In this document: in pieces, positions 7,731 through 16,333 of the stretch
How positions within the stretch are numbered: the stretch's first letter is position 1
Layout of the letters: each line of letters begins with the position of its first letter
NCBI RefSeq assembly: GCF_007827555.1
Contig: NZ_VISS01000008.1
Location: 45,992-109,991 of the forward strand
Direction of reading: 5' to 3'
From: Aeribacillus composti
GTDB taxonomy: Bacteria; Bacillota; Bacilli; Bacillales; Aeribacillaceae
Length of the DNA stretch: 64,000 nt
Translations under genes and position numbers: made by a program
Notes under the pieces: generated by a model
Databases searched by the model: none
Told to the model about the DNA's origin: nothing
What the model saw: the letters and a program-made list of their open reading frames with translations, nothing else

Positions 7731-8387
7731 ATGGAACAGAAGGTAAAAAATAAAACACAAATTGCATATGATTATATTCTTTCACGAATTGAAAATGGTG
7801 CTTACGGGCCTGGATATCGAATAGTAATCGATCAAATTGCAAAAGAGCTGAATTTAAGCAGCATCCCTGTCAGAGAAGCGATCCGCCAATTGGAAGCAGA
7901 AGGCTTAATTCAATATAAGCCGTATAGCGGAGCAGTTGTAAGCAATATCAACGAAAAAGAGTATTTGCAAACCATTTCGGTTTTGGCGGTGCTAGAAGGC
8001 TACGCGACTGTTTTAAGTTCTAATATTATAAAGGAGGAGACGATCAAAAAATTAGAAGAATTAAACGAAAAGATGAAACAGTCGCTGCAAGATTTTGAAT
8101 TAGAGCAATTCAGTGAATTAAATTATCAGTTCCACACCTTAATATATGAAAACTGCGGCAATAACTTTTTAGAGGAACAGATTAAGCAAATTTGGCAGAG
8201 GATGAAGCGGATACGGACTTATGGCTTCACACTCGTTCCGAAGCGCTCTAAAGAGTCCATTAAAGAGCACGAAGAAATTATTCGATTGCTTCGAGAAAAG
8301 GCTCCGCCCAACCAAATTGAGGAATTTGTCCGCCAACACAAATTAAATACAGCAGAAGCATTCAGAAATCGGCAAAAATTTTCATAA
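7731..8387 (+). CDS. GntR-family (FadR/FCD subfamily) transcriptional regulator
   Basis: A 218-aa regulator. Residues about 8-75 form a winged helix-turn-helix (IVIDQIAKELNLSSIPVREAIRQLEAEGLIQ); the rest is an all-helical FCD ligand-binding domain with a metal/ligand histidine pattern (NYQFHTLIY and EHEEIIRLL). Such proteins typically repress catabolic operons and are released by a pathway acid. Its position between the hpa genes and the ALDH/ADH/ABC genes, and the repeated 12-bp sites at the four promoters here, make it the likely local regulator. A TTG at 7692 would extend the protein by 13 residues but also lacks a binding site. Confidence 0.85.
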   Translation: MEQKVKNKTQIAYDYILSRIENGAYGPGYRIVIDQIAKELNLSSIPVREAIRQLEAEGLIQYKPYSGAVVSNINEKEYLQTISVLAVLEGYATVLSSNIIKEETIKKLEELNEKMKQSLQDFELEQFSELNYQFHTLIYENCGNNFLEEQIKQIWQRMKRIRTYGFTLVPKRSKESIKEHEEIIRLLREKAPPNQIEEFVRQHKLNTAEAFRNRQKFS

Positions 8388-8399
8388 TAAAACAATTTC

Positions 8400-8444
8400 G
8401 AACAAATTCAACTGATCGTACTCCGTACTCAGTTGAATTTGTTC
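8400..8444. repeat. long inverted repeat between the GntR gene and the second aldehyde dehydrogenase
   Basis: Arms GAACAAATTCAACTGA (8400-8415) and TCAGTTGAATTTGTTC (8429-8444) are a perfect 16-bp match. The 13-bp loop itself contains a smaller GTAC-TCC-GTAC hairpin. It starts 13 bp after the GntR stop codon and probably ends that transcript, although no clear T-run follows on either strand. Confidence 0.65.
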
Positions 8445-8472
8445 AGGTAAAATAAATATTTATGCAGCCAAT

Positions 8473-8528
8473 ATCGTATATAATTTTATATATAGTATTA
8501 AAATAAGTATTTTGTGAAAGCGATTTCT
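8473..8528 (+). promoter_or_regulatory. operator-like site with -10 element, followed by a near-perfect cre box
   Basis: ATCGTATATAAT (8473-8484) matches the island's 12-bp operator at 10 of 12 positions and contains a TATAAT -10 hexamer (8479-8484); the -35 is weak. TGAAAGCGATTTCT (8515-8528) matches the CcpA consensus TGWAANCGNTNWCA at 13 of 14 positions and lies downstream of the -10, a position that allows road-block repression. Both precede the ALDH/ADH pair. Confidence 0.55.
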
Positions 8529-8568
8529 AAAATATTTTGAGAAAATGAAATATTAAGGGGGAGAAGCT

Positions 8569-10020
8569 ATGGTAAAAAAGTATCAACTTTTTATTGATGG
8601 GAAATGGGTAGACGCTATTTCTGGAAAGACTTTTGAATCAGTTAATCCCGGATCTGGTGAGGTACACGCTATCGTTGCGGAGGCAGGTGCAGATGATGTC
8701 AATCGGGCGGTTAGAGCTGCTAGAAAGGCATTTGAATCAGGTCCTTGGACAAAAATGACCCCCAGTGACCGAGGTAGGTTATTGTATAAGGCTGCGCAAA
8801 AAATGTGGGAAAAAGCCGATTTTCTTGCTGAAGTGGAATCACAGGACAATGGATTGCCAATAAGTGATACCAAGTCTATTGCAATACCAGCAACGATCGA
8901 TGTTTTAGAATTTTATGCAGGTTTGGCAAATAAAGTTCAAGGTGAAACACTAGCATCACCTAACAACCGTTTCAATTATACTCTAAGAGAACCATTAGGT
9001 GTTATTGGAGCTATAGTACCTTGGAATTTTCCGCTTATGCTTACTATGTGGAAATTGGCTCCTGCTCTTGCAGCTGGAAATACAATTGTGATTAAGCCGG
9101 CTGAACAGACACCGGTGAGTATCTTAGAGTTAGTAAAACTATTTCAAGAAGTCGGAATTCCAGATGGAGTAATTAATGTTGTAACAGGTTTTGGAGAAAC
9201 TGCAGGCCAAGCCTTGGCTTCTCATCCAGATGTAGACAAGATTGCATTTACAGGGTCCACAAAAACAGGTCAACTAATTATGCAAGCAGCCAGCAAAAAT
9301 TTAAAACCAGTTTCACTTGAGTTGGGTGGAAAATCCCCGAATATTGTGTTTGATGATGCTAGTCTTGAAAAAGCTGTAAATATGTCTGCTTTTGGAATTT
9401 ACTTTGCCCAAGGACAAGTATGTGCGGCTGGGTCTCGTTTATTTGTACAGGAGTCAATTTACGAAAAATTCATGGATCTATTCATAAAAAAAGCTAATTC
9501 TATTCGTGTAGGAAATCCGCTTGATCAGAGTACGGAAATGGGGCCACAAATTTCAGAAGAACATTTAAAAAAAATAGAACATTATGTTGCTGTTGGATTG
9601 GATGAAGGGGCTCGACTGACAATAGGTGGGAAAAGATTAAATAAAGAGGCAAATGGATACTATTTTACTCCAACAGTGTTTGAAAACGTTACAAATGACA
9701 TGACGATTGCACGTGAGGAAATATTCGGCCCTGTTGTATCAGTCATTAAGTTTAAAGATGAAGAAGATGCATTAATTAAAGCAAATGATACCATTTATGG
9801 ACTAGCTGCTGGTATTTGGACCAATAATTTAAAACGTGCCCACAGAATGGCTCGCGGTCTTAAAGCAGGAACTGTATGGGTTAATACTTACAGTTTATTA
9901 GATAGTGCAGCACCTTTTGGCGGAACAAAACAAAGTGGGTTTGGTCGTGAATTAGGTGTTCAAGCGATGGAAATGTATACGCAAACTAAGCATGTTTGGA
10001 TTGATTTGAATGAAAATTAA
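8569..10020 (+). CDS. NAD-dependent aldehyde dehydrogenase
   Basis: A 483-aa ALDH of the broad DhaS/betaine-aldehyde type. Cofactor motif VPWNFPL, general-base glutamate near residue 251 (LELGGKSPNIVF) and catalytic cysteine near 285 (GQVCAAGSRLF) are intact. The substrate cannot be read from sequence. The 27-bp gap to an iron alcohol dehydrogenase suggests that the two together oxidise an alcohol through its aldehyde to an acid, for example an aromatic or phenylethyl-type alcohol (inference). The start follows AAGGGGGAGAAGCT. Its wording at third codon positions looks more A/T-rich than hpaE, hinting at separate acquisition (impression, not computed). Confidence 0.85.
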   Translation: MVKKYQLFIDGKWVDAISGKTFESVNPGSGEVHAIVAEAGADDVNRAVRAARKAFESGPWTKMTPSDRGRLLYKAAQKMWEKADFLAEVESQDNGLPISDTKSIAIPATIDVLEFYAGLANKVQGETLASPNNRFNYTLREPLGVIGAIVPWNFPLMLTMWKLAPALAAGNTIVIKPAEQTPVSILELVKLFQEVGIPDGVINVVTGFGETAGQALASHPDVDKIAFTGSTKTGQLIMQAASKNLKPVSLELGGKSPNIVFDDASLEKAVNMSAFGIYFAQGQVCAAGSRLFVQESIYEKFMDLFIKKANSIRVGNPLDQSTEMGPQISEEHLKKIEHYVAVGLDEGARLTIGGKRLNKEANGYYFTPTVFENVTNDMTIAREEIFGPVVSVIKFKDEEDALIKANDTIYGLAAGIWTNNLKRAHRMARGLKAGTVWVNTYSLLDSAAPFGGTKQSGFGRELGVQAMEMYTQTKHVWIDLNEN

Positions 10021-10047
10021 AAATAAATGAATGGAGAGGTGTAGAAG

Positions 10048-11202
10048 ATGAATTTTGAATTTAATATTCCTAGTCAAGTAATCTTTGGTAAGGGTGCCGC
10101 TTCAAAGCTTCAGGACGTCCTAGCAGAGTTTCATGTAAAAAGAGTAATGTGTATATATGATCAAGGTGTACAAAAAGCAGGAATTGTTGAAAAAGTATTG
10201 TCAAAGATTAAGAAAACTAATGTTGATATTATTGAGTTTAATCAAGTTCTTCCAAATCCTCCTGATACTATTTTAGAAAAAGGAGCTCTTCTAGCCAAAA
10301 ACGAACAAATTGACGCATTGATCGCAATAGGTGGTGGTAGTTCAATTGATGCAGCTAAAGCAATCAATATACTTATTTCTAACCCTGGTCCAATCGCTAA
10401 GTATGAAGGAGTGAATAAAGTTGAACGTCCAACAAAACCTTTAATAGCAATTCCTACTACTGCAGGTACGGGTAGTGAAGTTACTGGGGTAACCGTTATA
10501 ACTGATACAAAAAGAAAAAAGAAAATGGTAATTGCTGGACGAAATTGTGGTGCAGATGTTGCGCTAGTAGATCCTGAACTTACAATAGCATTGCCACCCA
10601 ATATTACTGCATCAACAGGTATGGATGCTTTAACTCACGGAATTGAAGCATATGTATCAAAGTTTCATTCTATTCCAACAGATATCAACGCTTTAAAAGC
10701 AATTGAACTTATTTATAGCAATCTGGAAAAGGCATTTAATAATGGGAAAAACATCGAAGCACGGACAAACATGTTACTCGGAAGCATGCTTGCTGGATTT
10801 GCATTTAACTCTGCATTATTAGGTTTAGTTCATGCAATAGCTCACCCGTTAAGTGTCTATTGTGGATTACCTCATGGGGTAGCAAATGCTTGTACTTTGC
10901 CATATGTCATGGATTTTAATGCGAAAGATGAAAATGTACAAAAGAGATTTAAGAATGTCGCAAAGGCAATGGGTTTGCCTGTTGAAGATTTATCGGACTT
11001 TAAAGCAACTAAACAAGCTATTGAGGCTGTGAGAAATTTGTCTGAAAAAGTTCAAATACCGTCTCTAAGTAAATTAGGAGTTAAACGAGAGCAGTTTGAC
11101 ATTTTAGCTGATGCTACTTTAAATGAGGAATTAAGCATATTAGCGAATCCAAGAGAAGTAACTAAACAAGATATATTAAAAATTTTAGAAGTTGCTTATT
11201 AA
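10048..11202 (+). CDS. iron-containing (group III) alcohol dehydrogenase
   Basis: A 384-aa protein of the Fe-ADH family. It has the nucleotide-binding GGGSSIDAAK near residue 97, PTTAGTGSEVT near 138-148, and metal ligands in DALTHGIEAYVS, LVHAIAHPLS and CGLPHGVANA (Asp and three His). It interconverts an alcohol and an aldehyde using NAD(P)H. GGAGAGG lies before the ATG. It is probably co-transcribed with the preceding ALDH; a 311-bp region follows before the next gene. 1,4-butanediol-type and lactaldehyde reductases belong to the same family, so the substrate remains open. Confidence 0.85.
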   Translation: MNFEFNIPSQVIFGKGAASKLQDVLAEFHVKRVMCIYDQGVQKAGIVEKVLSKIKKTNVDIIEFNQVLPNPPDTILEKGALLAKNEQIDALIAIGGGSSIDAAKAINILISNPGPIAKYEGVNKVERPTKPLIAIPTTAGTGSEVTGVTVITDTKRKKKMVIAGRNCGADVALVDPELTIALPPNITASTGMDALTHGIEAYVSKFHSIPTDINALKAIELIYSNLEKAFNNGKNIEARTNMLLGSMLAGFAFNSALLGLVHAIAHPLSVYCGLPHGVANACTLPYVMDFNAKDENVQKRFKNVAKAMGLPVEDLSDFKATKQAIEAVRNLSEKVQIPSLSKLGVKREQFDILADATLNEELSILANPREVTKQDILKILEVAY

Positions 11203-11360
11203 AAAAATAAGGCGAATGAATAAATAAAAGATATTTTTAAAAATGTTTATATATTTAAAAATCGATTGATATCAAACTGATTCCAAAATATTTTTAATTC
11301 CGTTATAAAAAAACGAATAAAAGCTAGCAAAAAAACAAATAGAAGTAATTTTCGGAATAT

Positions 11361-11390
11361 TTGAAACCATATCTTAAATCATATATAATA
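11361..11390 (+). promoter_or_regulatory. promoter of the liv-type operon overlapping the 12-bp operator
   Basis: TTGAAA (11361-11366) and TATAAT (11384-11389) are 17 bp apart, identical hexamers to those before the DapA-like gene. ATCATATATAAT (11379-11390) overlaps the -10 and matches the palindrome at 3115 at 11 of 12 positions. This places the importer in the same putative regulon. Confidence 0.65.
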
Positions 11391-11444
11391 TTATTGATGA
11401 TTTGTTGGTCGAAGGAAAGGGGTGGTCCTCTGATTTCACTAATA

Positions 11445-11458
11445 TGAAAGCGTTGTCA
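11445..11458 (+). promoter_or_regulatory. perfect cre box (CcpA site) upstream of the liv-type operon
   Basis: TGAAAGCGTTGTCA matches TGWAANCGNTNWCA at all defined positions. It lies about 55 bp after the -10 and 55 bp before the start codon, a road-block position for carbon catabolite repression. Confidence 0.7.
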
Positions 11459-11513
11459 CTAAGAAAGATAAAGCTTTTAAGGAATTTTGCCAAAAATAAA
11501 GGAGGGGGTTACG

Positions 11514-12701
11514 TTGAAAAAATTTGTTTCGTTGATCATTTTGATGTTATTTCTCTCTATGCTGGCAGCATGCGGAAATTCTGAAAGCGCCGGTGGAAAA
11601 AATAATGATTCCGGTGGTTCCGATGTCATTAAAATTGGTGCTATTTATTCAGCTTCGGGCGGCGGTGCTCCTCTAGGAAAATCACAGATGGAAACGGTAA
11701 AAATGCTGGTGGAGCAAGTAAATGAAAACGATGGAATAGATGGAAAGAAAATAGAGCTGATTGCCTATGATGATAAGTCCGATCAAAATGAAGCCGTGCT
11801 GTCTATGAAAAAATTAATTGAGCAGGATAAAGTATTGGCTGTTGTTGGGGGTACGCTAAGCGGAAATGCTTTAGCAATGGTGCCGCTTGCGGAAAAGTCA
11901 AAAACTCCATTCATTGCATCAGCTACAAGTAAACAAATTGTAAAACCTGATGATAATTCTTCACGGGACTGGATCTTCAAAACGACACAAAGTGATGATG
12001 TAGTAATTCCTAAAATTTTAGCCTATTTGAAAGAAAAAAATTTAACGAAAATTGCCTGGCTGAATGTTGCCAACCAATACGGCACAAGTGCTCATGAAGA
12101 ATTTAATCGCCTGAAAGGTGAATACGGCATTGAAGCTGTTATTGAAGAGGAATTTGAAGCAACTGTTGATGATGCGAAAGCGATGCTGACTCGCGTAAAG
12201 AAATCAAATCCACAGGCAATTATCGTTTGGGGAACTGCTCAGGAGTCTTCAGTTATTACGAAAAATCTCCATCAATTAGGAATGAAACTTCCCATTATTG
12301 AAAGTCAGGGAATTGGTACTAAAGAGTTTATTGAGTTAACCGGAGAAGCAGCGGAAGGAGTTATTTTTCCTGCAGGGCGTTTAATTGTCGCTGAACAATT
12401 GCCGGATAATGATCCGCAAAAAGAAACACTTATTAAGTATAAAGAGGATTTTAAAGCAAAATTCAACTACGACGCAAATACGTTTGGAGGCCATACTTGG
12501 GACGCATTCTATTTATTAGTGAATGCAATTGAAAAAGCCGGAACTGACAAAGAAAAAATTAGAGAACAGCTCGAAAATACGAAAAATTTTGTTGGAATTT
12601 CCGGAATATTCAATTTTTCGAAAGATAATCATACTGGCCTTGATGAAAGCAGCTTAGTTATGGTTCAAATCAAAGACGGCAAATTTGTCATTGCAGAATA
12701 A
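11514..12701 (+). CDS. livJ: branched-chain-amino-acid-type ABC transporter substrate-binding lipoprotein
   Basis: A 395-aa type I periplasmic-binding-fold protein (Peripla_BP_6). It starts at TTG 11514, preceded by a strong GGAGGGGG; this choice gives a clean lipoprotein signal (MKKFVSLIILMLFLSMLAAC) with the lipobox cysteine near residue 20. DVIKIGAIYSASGGGAPLG is the usual N-terminal strand of the LivJ/HbaE group. It captures a solute outside the membrane for LivHMGF. In an aromatic catabolic island the ligand may be an aromatic acid rather than an amino acid (inference). Confidence 0.85.
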   Translation: MKKFVSLIILMLFLSMLAACGNSESAGGKNNDSGGSDVIKIGAIYSASGGGAPLGKSQMETVKMLVEQVNENDGIDGKKIELIAYDDKSDQNEAVLSMKKLIEQDKVLAVVGGTLSGNALAMVPLAEKSKTPFIASATSKQIVKPDDNSSRDWIFKTTQSDDVVIPKILAYLKEKNLTKIAWLNVANQYGTSAHEEFNRLKGEYGIEAVIEEEFEATVDDAKAMLTRVKKSNPQAIIVWGTAQESSVITKNLHQLGMKLPIIESQGIGTKEFIELTGEAAEGVIFPAGRLIVAEQLPDNDPQKETLIKYKEDFKAKFNYDANTFGGHTWDAFYLLVNAIEKAGTDKEKIREQLENTKNFVGISGIFNFSKDNHTGLDESSLVMVQIKDGKFVIAE

Positions 12702-12709
12702 TGCTGTAA

Positions 12710-12747
12710 AGGGATCTTCAACGATTAAAAGTACGGGGAAGATCCCT
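12710..12747 (+). repeat. intercistronic hairpin between the binding-protein and permease genes
   Basis: AGGGATCTTC (12710-12719) and GAAGATCCCT (12738-12747) are perfectly complementary arms around an 18-nt loop, without a T-run. Such stems after binding-protein genes usually stabilise the upstream mRNA or cut down read-through, giving more binding protein than permease. Confidence 0.6.
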
Positions 12748-12777
12748 AAAGACCAAAAATAGAAGGGAAGTGTGGGA

Positions 12778-13659
12778 ATGGAACTGACCAGCCAATTTAT
12801 TCAGTTAATTTTTTCTGGACTGACCATTGGAAGCATCTATGCACTGATTGCTATTGGATTTGTCATTATTTACAACATAACCGGCCTTTTAAATTTAGCA
12901 CAAGGCGATTTTGCCATGCTGGGTGCACTTACTTGTATTTCGTTTGTCAATATGGGCTTTCCATTAATTATTGCAATAGCAGTAAGTGTTGTCATAGTCA
13001 CGATTATCGGTGGTTTGTTCGAAAGGTTGGCAATTTATCCTGCAAGAAATTCATCAACCGCAACACTTCTTATTATTACGATAGGTGCAGCTTTTGTATT
13101 TCGGGGAATTAGCATTTTAATTTGGGGAACTCAGCCTTTGGCGCTGCGTCCTTTCTCTGGAAATCAGAATATCAATTTTTTGGATGCTACCATTCAGCCG
13201 CAAAGCTTATGGGCTATCGGCATTTCCTTATTAAGTTTAGCTGTCCTTTACTACTTTTTTAATAAAACCTACTTAGGAAAAGCGGTAACAGCTTGTGTTG
13301 TCAATCGTTTTGCAGCAAGGCTAATGGGAATCAGCCCCCAAAAAATGTCGTTTTGGGCAGTATCCATTAGTGCTGGTCTTGGAGCGCTCGCAGGAATAGT
13401 GATTGCCCCCATTTCGGGTGCTTCGTATGATATGGGAATCATGATTGGCTTAAAAGCATTTATTGCTGCAGTAATTGGAGGGTTGTCAAATGCACCTGCT
13501 GCTATTGCCGGAGCATTTTTAATCGGAATATTAGAATCTTTTACGGAAGGATATTTATCTTCAGGATATAAAGATGCCATTAGCTTCACTCTTCTTTTAA
13601 TCGTATTATTCTTCATGCCAAATGGATTGTTCTCGAAAGTATCAGGAAAACGTGTTTAG
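12778..13659 (+). CDS. livH: ABC transporter permease, LivH type
   Basis: A 293-aa polytopic membrane protein of the BPD_transp_2 family with about eight hydrophobic segments. The family stretch from ALIAIGFVIIYN to LNLAQGDFAMLGA lies near residues 21-50, and VIGGLSNAPAAIAGAF is the cytoplasmic loop that contacts the ATPases. ATG 12778 is chosen rather than GTG 12772 because AAGGGAAG is correctly spaced only from the former. It pairs with LivM to form the inner-membrane channel. Confidence 0.87.
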   Translation: MELTSQFIQLIFSGLTIGSIYALIAIGFVIIYNITGLLNLAQGDFAMLGALTCISFVNMGFPLIIAIAVSVVIVTIIGGLFERLAIYPARNSSTATLLIITIGAAFVFRGISILIWGTQPLALRPFSGNQNINFLDATIQPQSLWAIGISLLSLAVLYYFFNKTYLGKAVTACVVNRFAARLMGISPQKMSFWAVSISAGLGALAGIVIAPISGASYDMGIMIGLKAFIAAVIGGLSNAPAAIAGAFLIGILESFTEGYLSSGYKDAISFTLLLIVLFFMPNGLFSKVSGKRV

Positions 13660-13672
13660 AGGAGAGGAAAAA

Positions 13673-14725
13673 ATGGATAACAATTTAACGAAAATATACA
13701 ACAGGAGTTTGAAAGGTCCTCTTATCTTTTTTGTCGTTATTATGCTTCTTCCTTTTATTTTTCAATCAAATAATTATATTTTAAGTACTTTCATTATGAT
13801 CGGTTTTTACTCATTGGTTACGACTGGACTGACGCTATTAATCGGATATGCAGGGCAAATTTCCCTCGGGCATGCAGCTTTTTACGGTATTGGTGCCTAT
13901 ACCTCTGCATATTTTACGGCTACATTGCAGATGCCTTCCTGGATAGGAATTTTAGTTGGGGCGATTATTGCATCACTCGTTTCTTTAATCATTGGTATTC
14001 CAGTATTTAAACTAAAAGGGCATTATTTAGCCTTAGCCACTCTTGGATTTGGAGTGATCATATTTACATTTTTTAAAGAGTGGAAAACAATAACTGGAGG
14101 ATTAAACGGGTTTTTTGGCATACCTCCTTTAAGCTTATTCGGCATTTCATTTTCAACAGATTTTCAATTTTACTTCTTAATTTGGATCTTTGTCTTTTTA
14201 GGAATTTTCTTTGCGCGCAATATTGTTCAATCAAGAGTCGGAAGAGCTTTAATGTCTATCCATGGCAGCGAAATTGCTTCGGAAGCAATTGGTATAAATA
14301 TTAATAAATATAAATTGCAAATTTTTGTATTAAGCGCCGTTTATGCTTCAATTGCTGGAAGCTTATACGCACACTATGTCACCTTTATAAATCCTCAATT
14401 GTTTGAAATGATGACATCTATCTACTTTTTAATAATGGTTGTCATCGGTGGGATAGGGAATATTTGGGGCGGATTGATCGGAGCAGCGATATATGTATTT
14501 TTAGGAGAATTGTTGAAAGATATTGTACCGAAAATTATTCCCAATGCTAGCGGGGAATTCGAAATTGTATTTTTCGGCGTGCTGCTTGTAGTTATTTTAA
14601 TATACATGCCAAATGGAATTTCAAAAGCGATCTTTCATTTTATCAAAAGAATCACTTCAAACTTTAAAAATAAACCAGTTTCAGCATTTTCAAAGAAGTC
14701 AACGGGAAGTGATATTCATGACTGA
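13673..14725 (+). CDS. livM: ABC transporter permease, LivM type
   Basis: A 350-aa multi-span permease. The family stretch from GYAGQISLGHAAFYGIGAY near residue 55 and VIGGIGNIWGGLIGA near 257 mark LivM. AGGAGAGGAAAAA precedes the ATG at 13673; the longer frame back to 13622 lies in livH. The C-terminal 30 residues are basic and cytoplasmic. The gene overlaps livG by eight bases. Confidence 0.87.
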   Translation: MDNNLTKIYNRSLKGPLIFFVVIMLLPFIFQSNNYILSTFIMIGFYSLVTTGLTLLIGYAGQISLGHAAFYGIGAYTSAYFTATLQMPSWIGILVGAIIASLVSLIIGIPVFKLKGHYLALATLGFGVIIFTFFKEWKTITGGLNGFFGIPPLSLFGISFSTDFQFYFLIWIFVFLGIFFARNIVQSRVGRALMSIHGSEIASEAIGININKYKLQIFVLSAVYASIAGSLYAHYVTFINPQLFEMMTSIYFLIMVVIGGIGNIWGGLIGAAIYVFLGELLKDIVPKIIPNASGEFEIVFFGVLLVVILIYMPNGISKAIFHFIKRITSNFKNKPVSAFSKKSTGSDIHD

Positions 14726-15494
14726 GGAAACATTATTAAAAGTCGAAAATCTTTCAAAATCATTCGGCGGTGTAAATGCCGTTGAAAATGTTTCGTTTGA
14801 AGTGAAAAAAGGGGAAATTGTTGCTGTAATAGGTCCAAATGGCGCCGGCAAAACAACCCTTTTTAATTTAGTGACAGGTGTCATCCCTGCAACAAGTGGA
14901 AAAATAACCTTTAAAGGCGTTTCCATCATCGGGAAAAGACCTTATCAAATTGCAAGTCTAGGGATGACAAGAACATTTCAAAATTTGCAAGTATTTAATA
15001 ATATGACCGTCATCGAAAATGTGATGACAGGAAGCCATATAAGATTAAAAACTGGAATTTTAAGCTCAGGCCTGCGATTGCCGAACGTTTATAAAGAAGA
15101 AAAAGAGGTAATGCAAAAAGCATTGCAATGCCTTGAACAGGTCGGTATTGCTGATTTAGCTTTTGAACGAGCTGAAACATTGCCTTATGGAAATCAAAGA
15201 TTATTAGAGATTGCCAGGGCAGTAGCTGCAGAGCCTTCATTTATTTTACTGGATGAACCGATGGCCGGGCTGAATCCGCAGGAATCCCGCAATCTAGTGA
15301 ATGTACTGAAAAATATGAGAAAACAAGGGATGACATTTTTATTTGTTGAACATGATATGGAAACGGTGATGTCGATTGCAGATAAAATTGTAGTTCTTGA
15401 CTATGGGAAAAAAATTGCGGAAGGAACGCCTGAAGAAATTTCAAGCAATCCTAAAGTTATTGCAGCCTATTTGGGAGAGGAGGAAGCAATCTAA
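14718..15494 (+). CDS. livG: ABC transporter ATP-binding protein, LivG type
   Basis: A 258-aa ATPase with Walker A GPNGAGKTT near residue 38, the LivG-type linker YGNQRLLEIARA in place of LSGGQ, Walker B FILLDEP and the H-loop FVEHDME. The C-terminal EGTPEEISSNPKVIAAYLGEE is the typical LivG tail. The start at 14718 inside the end of livM has GGGAAGTGA upstream. Its stop codon shares one base with the livF start (TAATG). Confidence 0.9.
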   Translation: MTEETLLKVENLSKSFGGVNAVENVSFEVKKGEIVAVIGPNGAGKTTLFNLVTGVIPATSGKITFKGVSIIGKRPYQIASLGMTRTFQNLQVFNNMTVIENVMTGSHIRLKTGILSSGLRLPNVYKEEKEVMQKALQCLEQVGIADLAFERAETLPYGNQRLLEIARAVAAEPSFILLDEPMAGLNPQESRNLVNVLKNMRKQGMTFLFVEHDMETVMSIADKIVVLDYGKKIAEGTPEEISSNPKVIAAYLGEEEAI

Positions 15495-16231
15495 TGTTAG
15501 TAGTAGACAACCTTCATACGTACCACGGATATTTGCACGTTTTGAAAGGGATTCACTTTGAAATAAAACAAGGCGAAATCTTTGCGATGGTAGGGTCAAA
15601 TGGCGCCGGGAAAAGCACCCTTCTTGGAACAATAGCAGGCATTTATAAACCGAGATCAGGAACCATTGTATTTGAAAATGAAGAAATTTCTTATGGTAAA
15701 GTAGAAAAGATCGTTGAAAAAGGCATTTGTCTTGTCCCGGAAAGAAGACAAATTTTTGATGATCTTTCTGTTAAGGATAATTTGCTGTTAGGATCTTATC
15801 ACCGATATAAAAATGACAAAAAAAGTGTTATGGAGGATTTCGAGCAAGTTCTAGACTTTTTCCCTAAATTAAAAACAATGTTGGATCGACCGGGCGGATT
15901 GTTGAGCGGCGGCGAGCAGCAAATGGTTGCCATAGGCCGCGGGCTGATGGCGAAGCCAAAACTAATGATGCTGGATGAACCGTCTTTAGGATTGGCTCCG
16001 CTTATTGTCAAAGACATTATGAATATTTTAAAGCAAATGAAAAAAACATTTGGAACGACCATTTTGTTAATTGAACAAAACGTCAAAGCAGCTTTGCAAA
16101 TTGCAGATCACGCTTGTGTATTGGATCGCGGAGAAATTGTCATTCAAGGAAAAGCGAGCGATTTGCTGGAAGATGAAAAAATAAAAGATACGTATTTAGG
16201 TATAAGCAAAAAAGAAAGACTAAAGCTTTAG
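15494..16231 (+). CDS. livF: ABC transporter ATP-binding protein, LivF type
   Basis: A 245-aa ATPase: Walker A GSNGAGKST near residue 36, the LivF-specific CLVPERRQIFDDLSVKDNLLLG, signature LSGGEQQMVAIGRGL, Walker B LMMLDEPSLGLAP and the switch region IEQNVKAAL. It completes a five-gene importer in canonical J-H-M-G-F order. The Rieske dioxygenase genes follow 102 bp later without an obvious terminator, so read-through is possible. Confidence 0.9.
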   Translation: MLVVDNLHTYHGYLHVLKGIHFEIKQGEIFAMVGSNGAGKSTLLGTIAGIYKPRSGTIVFENEEISYGKVEKIVEKGICLVPERRQIFDDLSVKDNLLLGSYHRYKNDKKSVMEDFEQVLDFFPKLKTMLDRPGGLLSGGEQQMVAIGRGLMAKPKLMMLDEPSLGLAPLIVKDIMNILKQMKKTFGTTILLIEQNVKAALQIADHACVLDRGEIVIQGKASDLLEDEKIKDTYLGISKKERLKL

Positions 16232-16291
16232 TATAAACAACAGGTCTGTACTAACCTAACTTGCCCAAAAGCCGGGAGTTTGGCGGCATAG

Positions 16292-16308
16292 TATTCCGAA
16301 TATTCCAA
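16292..16308 (+). promoter_or_regulatory. short palindromes upstream of the Rieske dioxygenase gene
   Basis: TATTC-C-GAATA (16292-16302) overlaps a second palindrome, GAATATTC. They sit just before the ribosome binding site of the dioxygenase alpha gene. No promoter hexamers are clear here; a regulator site is only a possibility. Confidence 0.25.
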
Positions 16309-16333
16309 TAACCAAAGGAGGAAGGGAACGGAT

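Larger units (their letters stand above)
11203..11513. other. 311-bp intergenic region between the alcohol dehydrogenase and the ABC importer genes
   Basis: Very A/T-rich. The first 150 bp show no gene and no convincing terminator. The second half contains the importer promoter with its operator and a cre box, listed separately. Confidence 0.6.
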
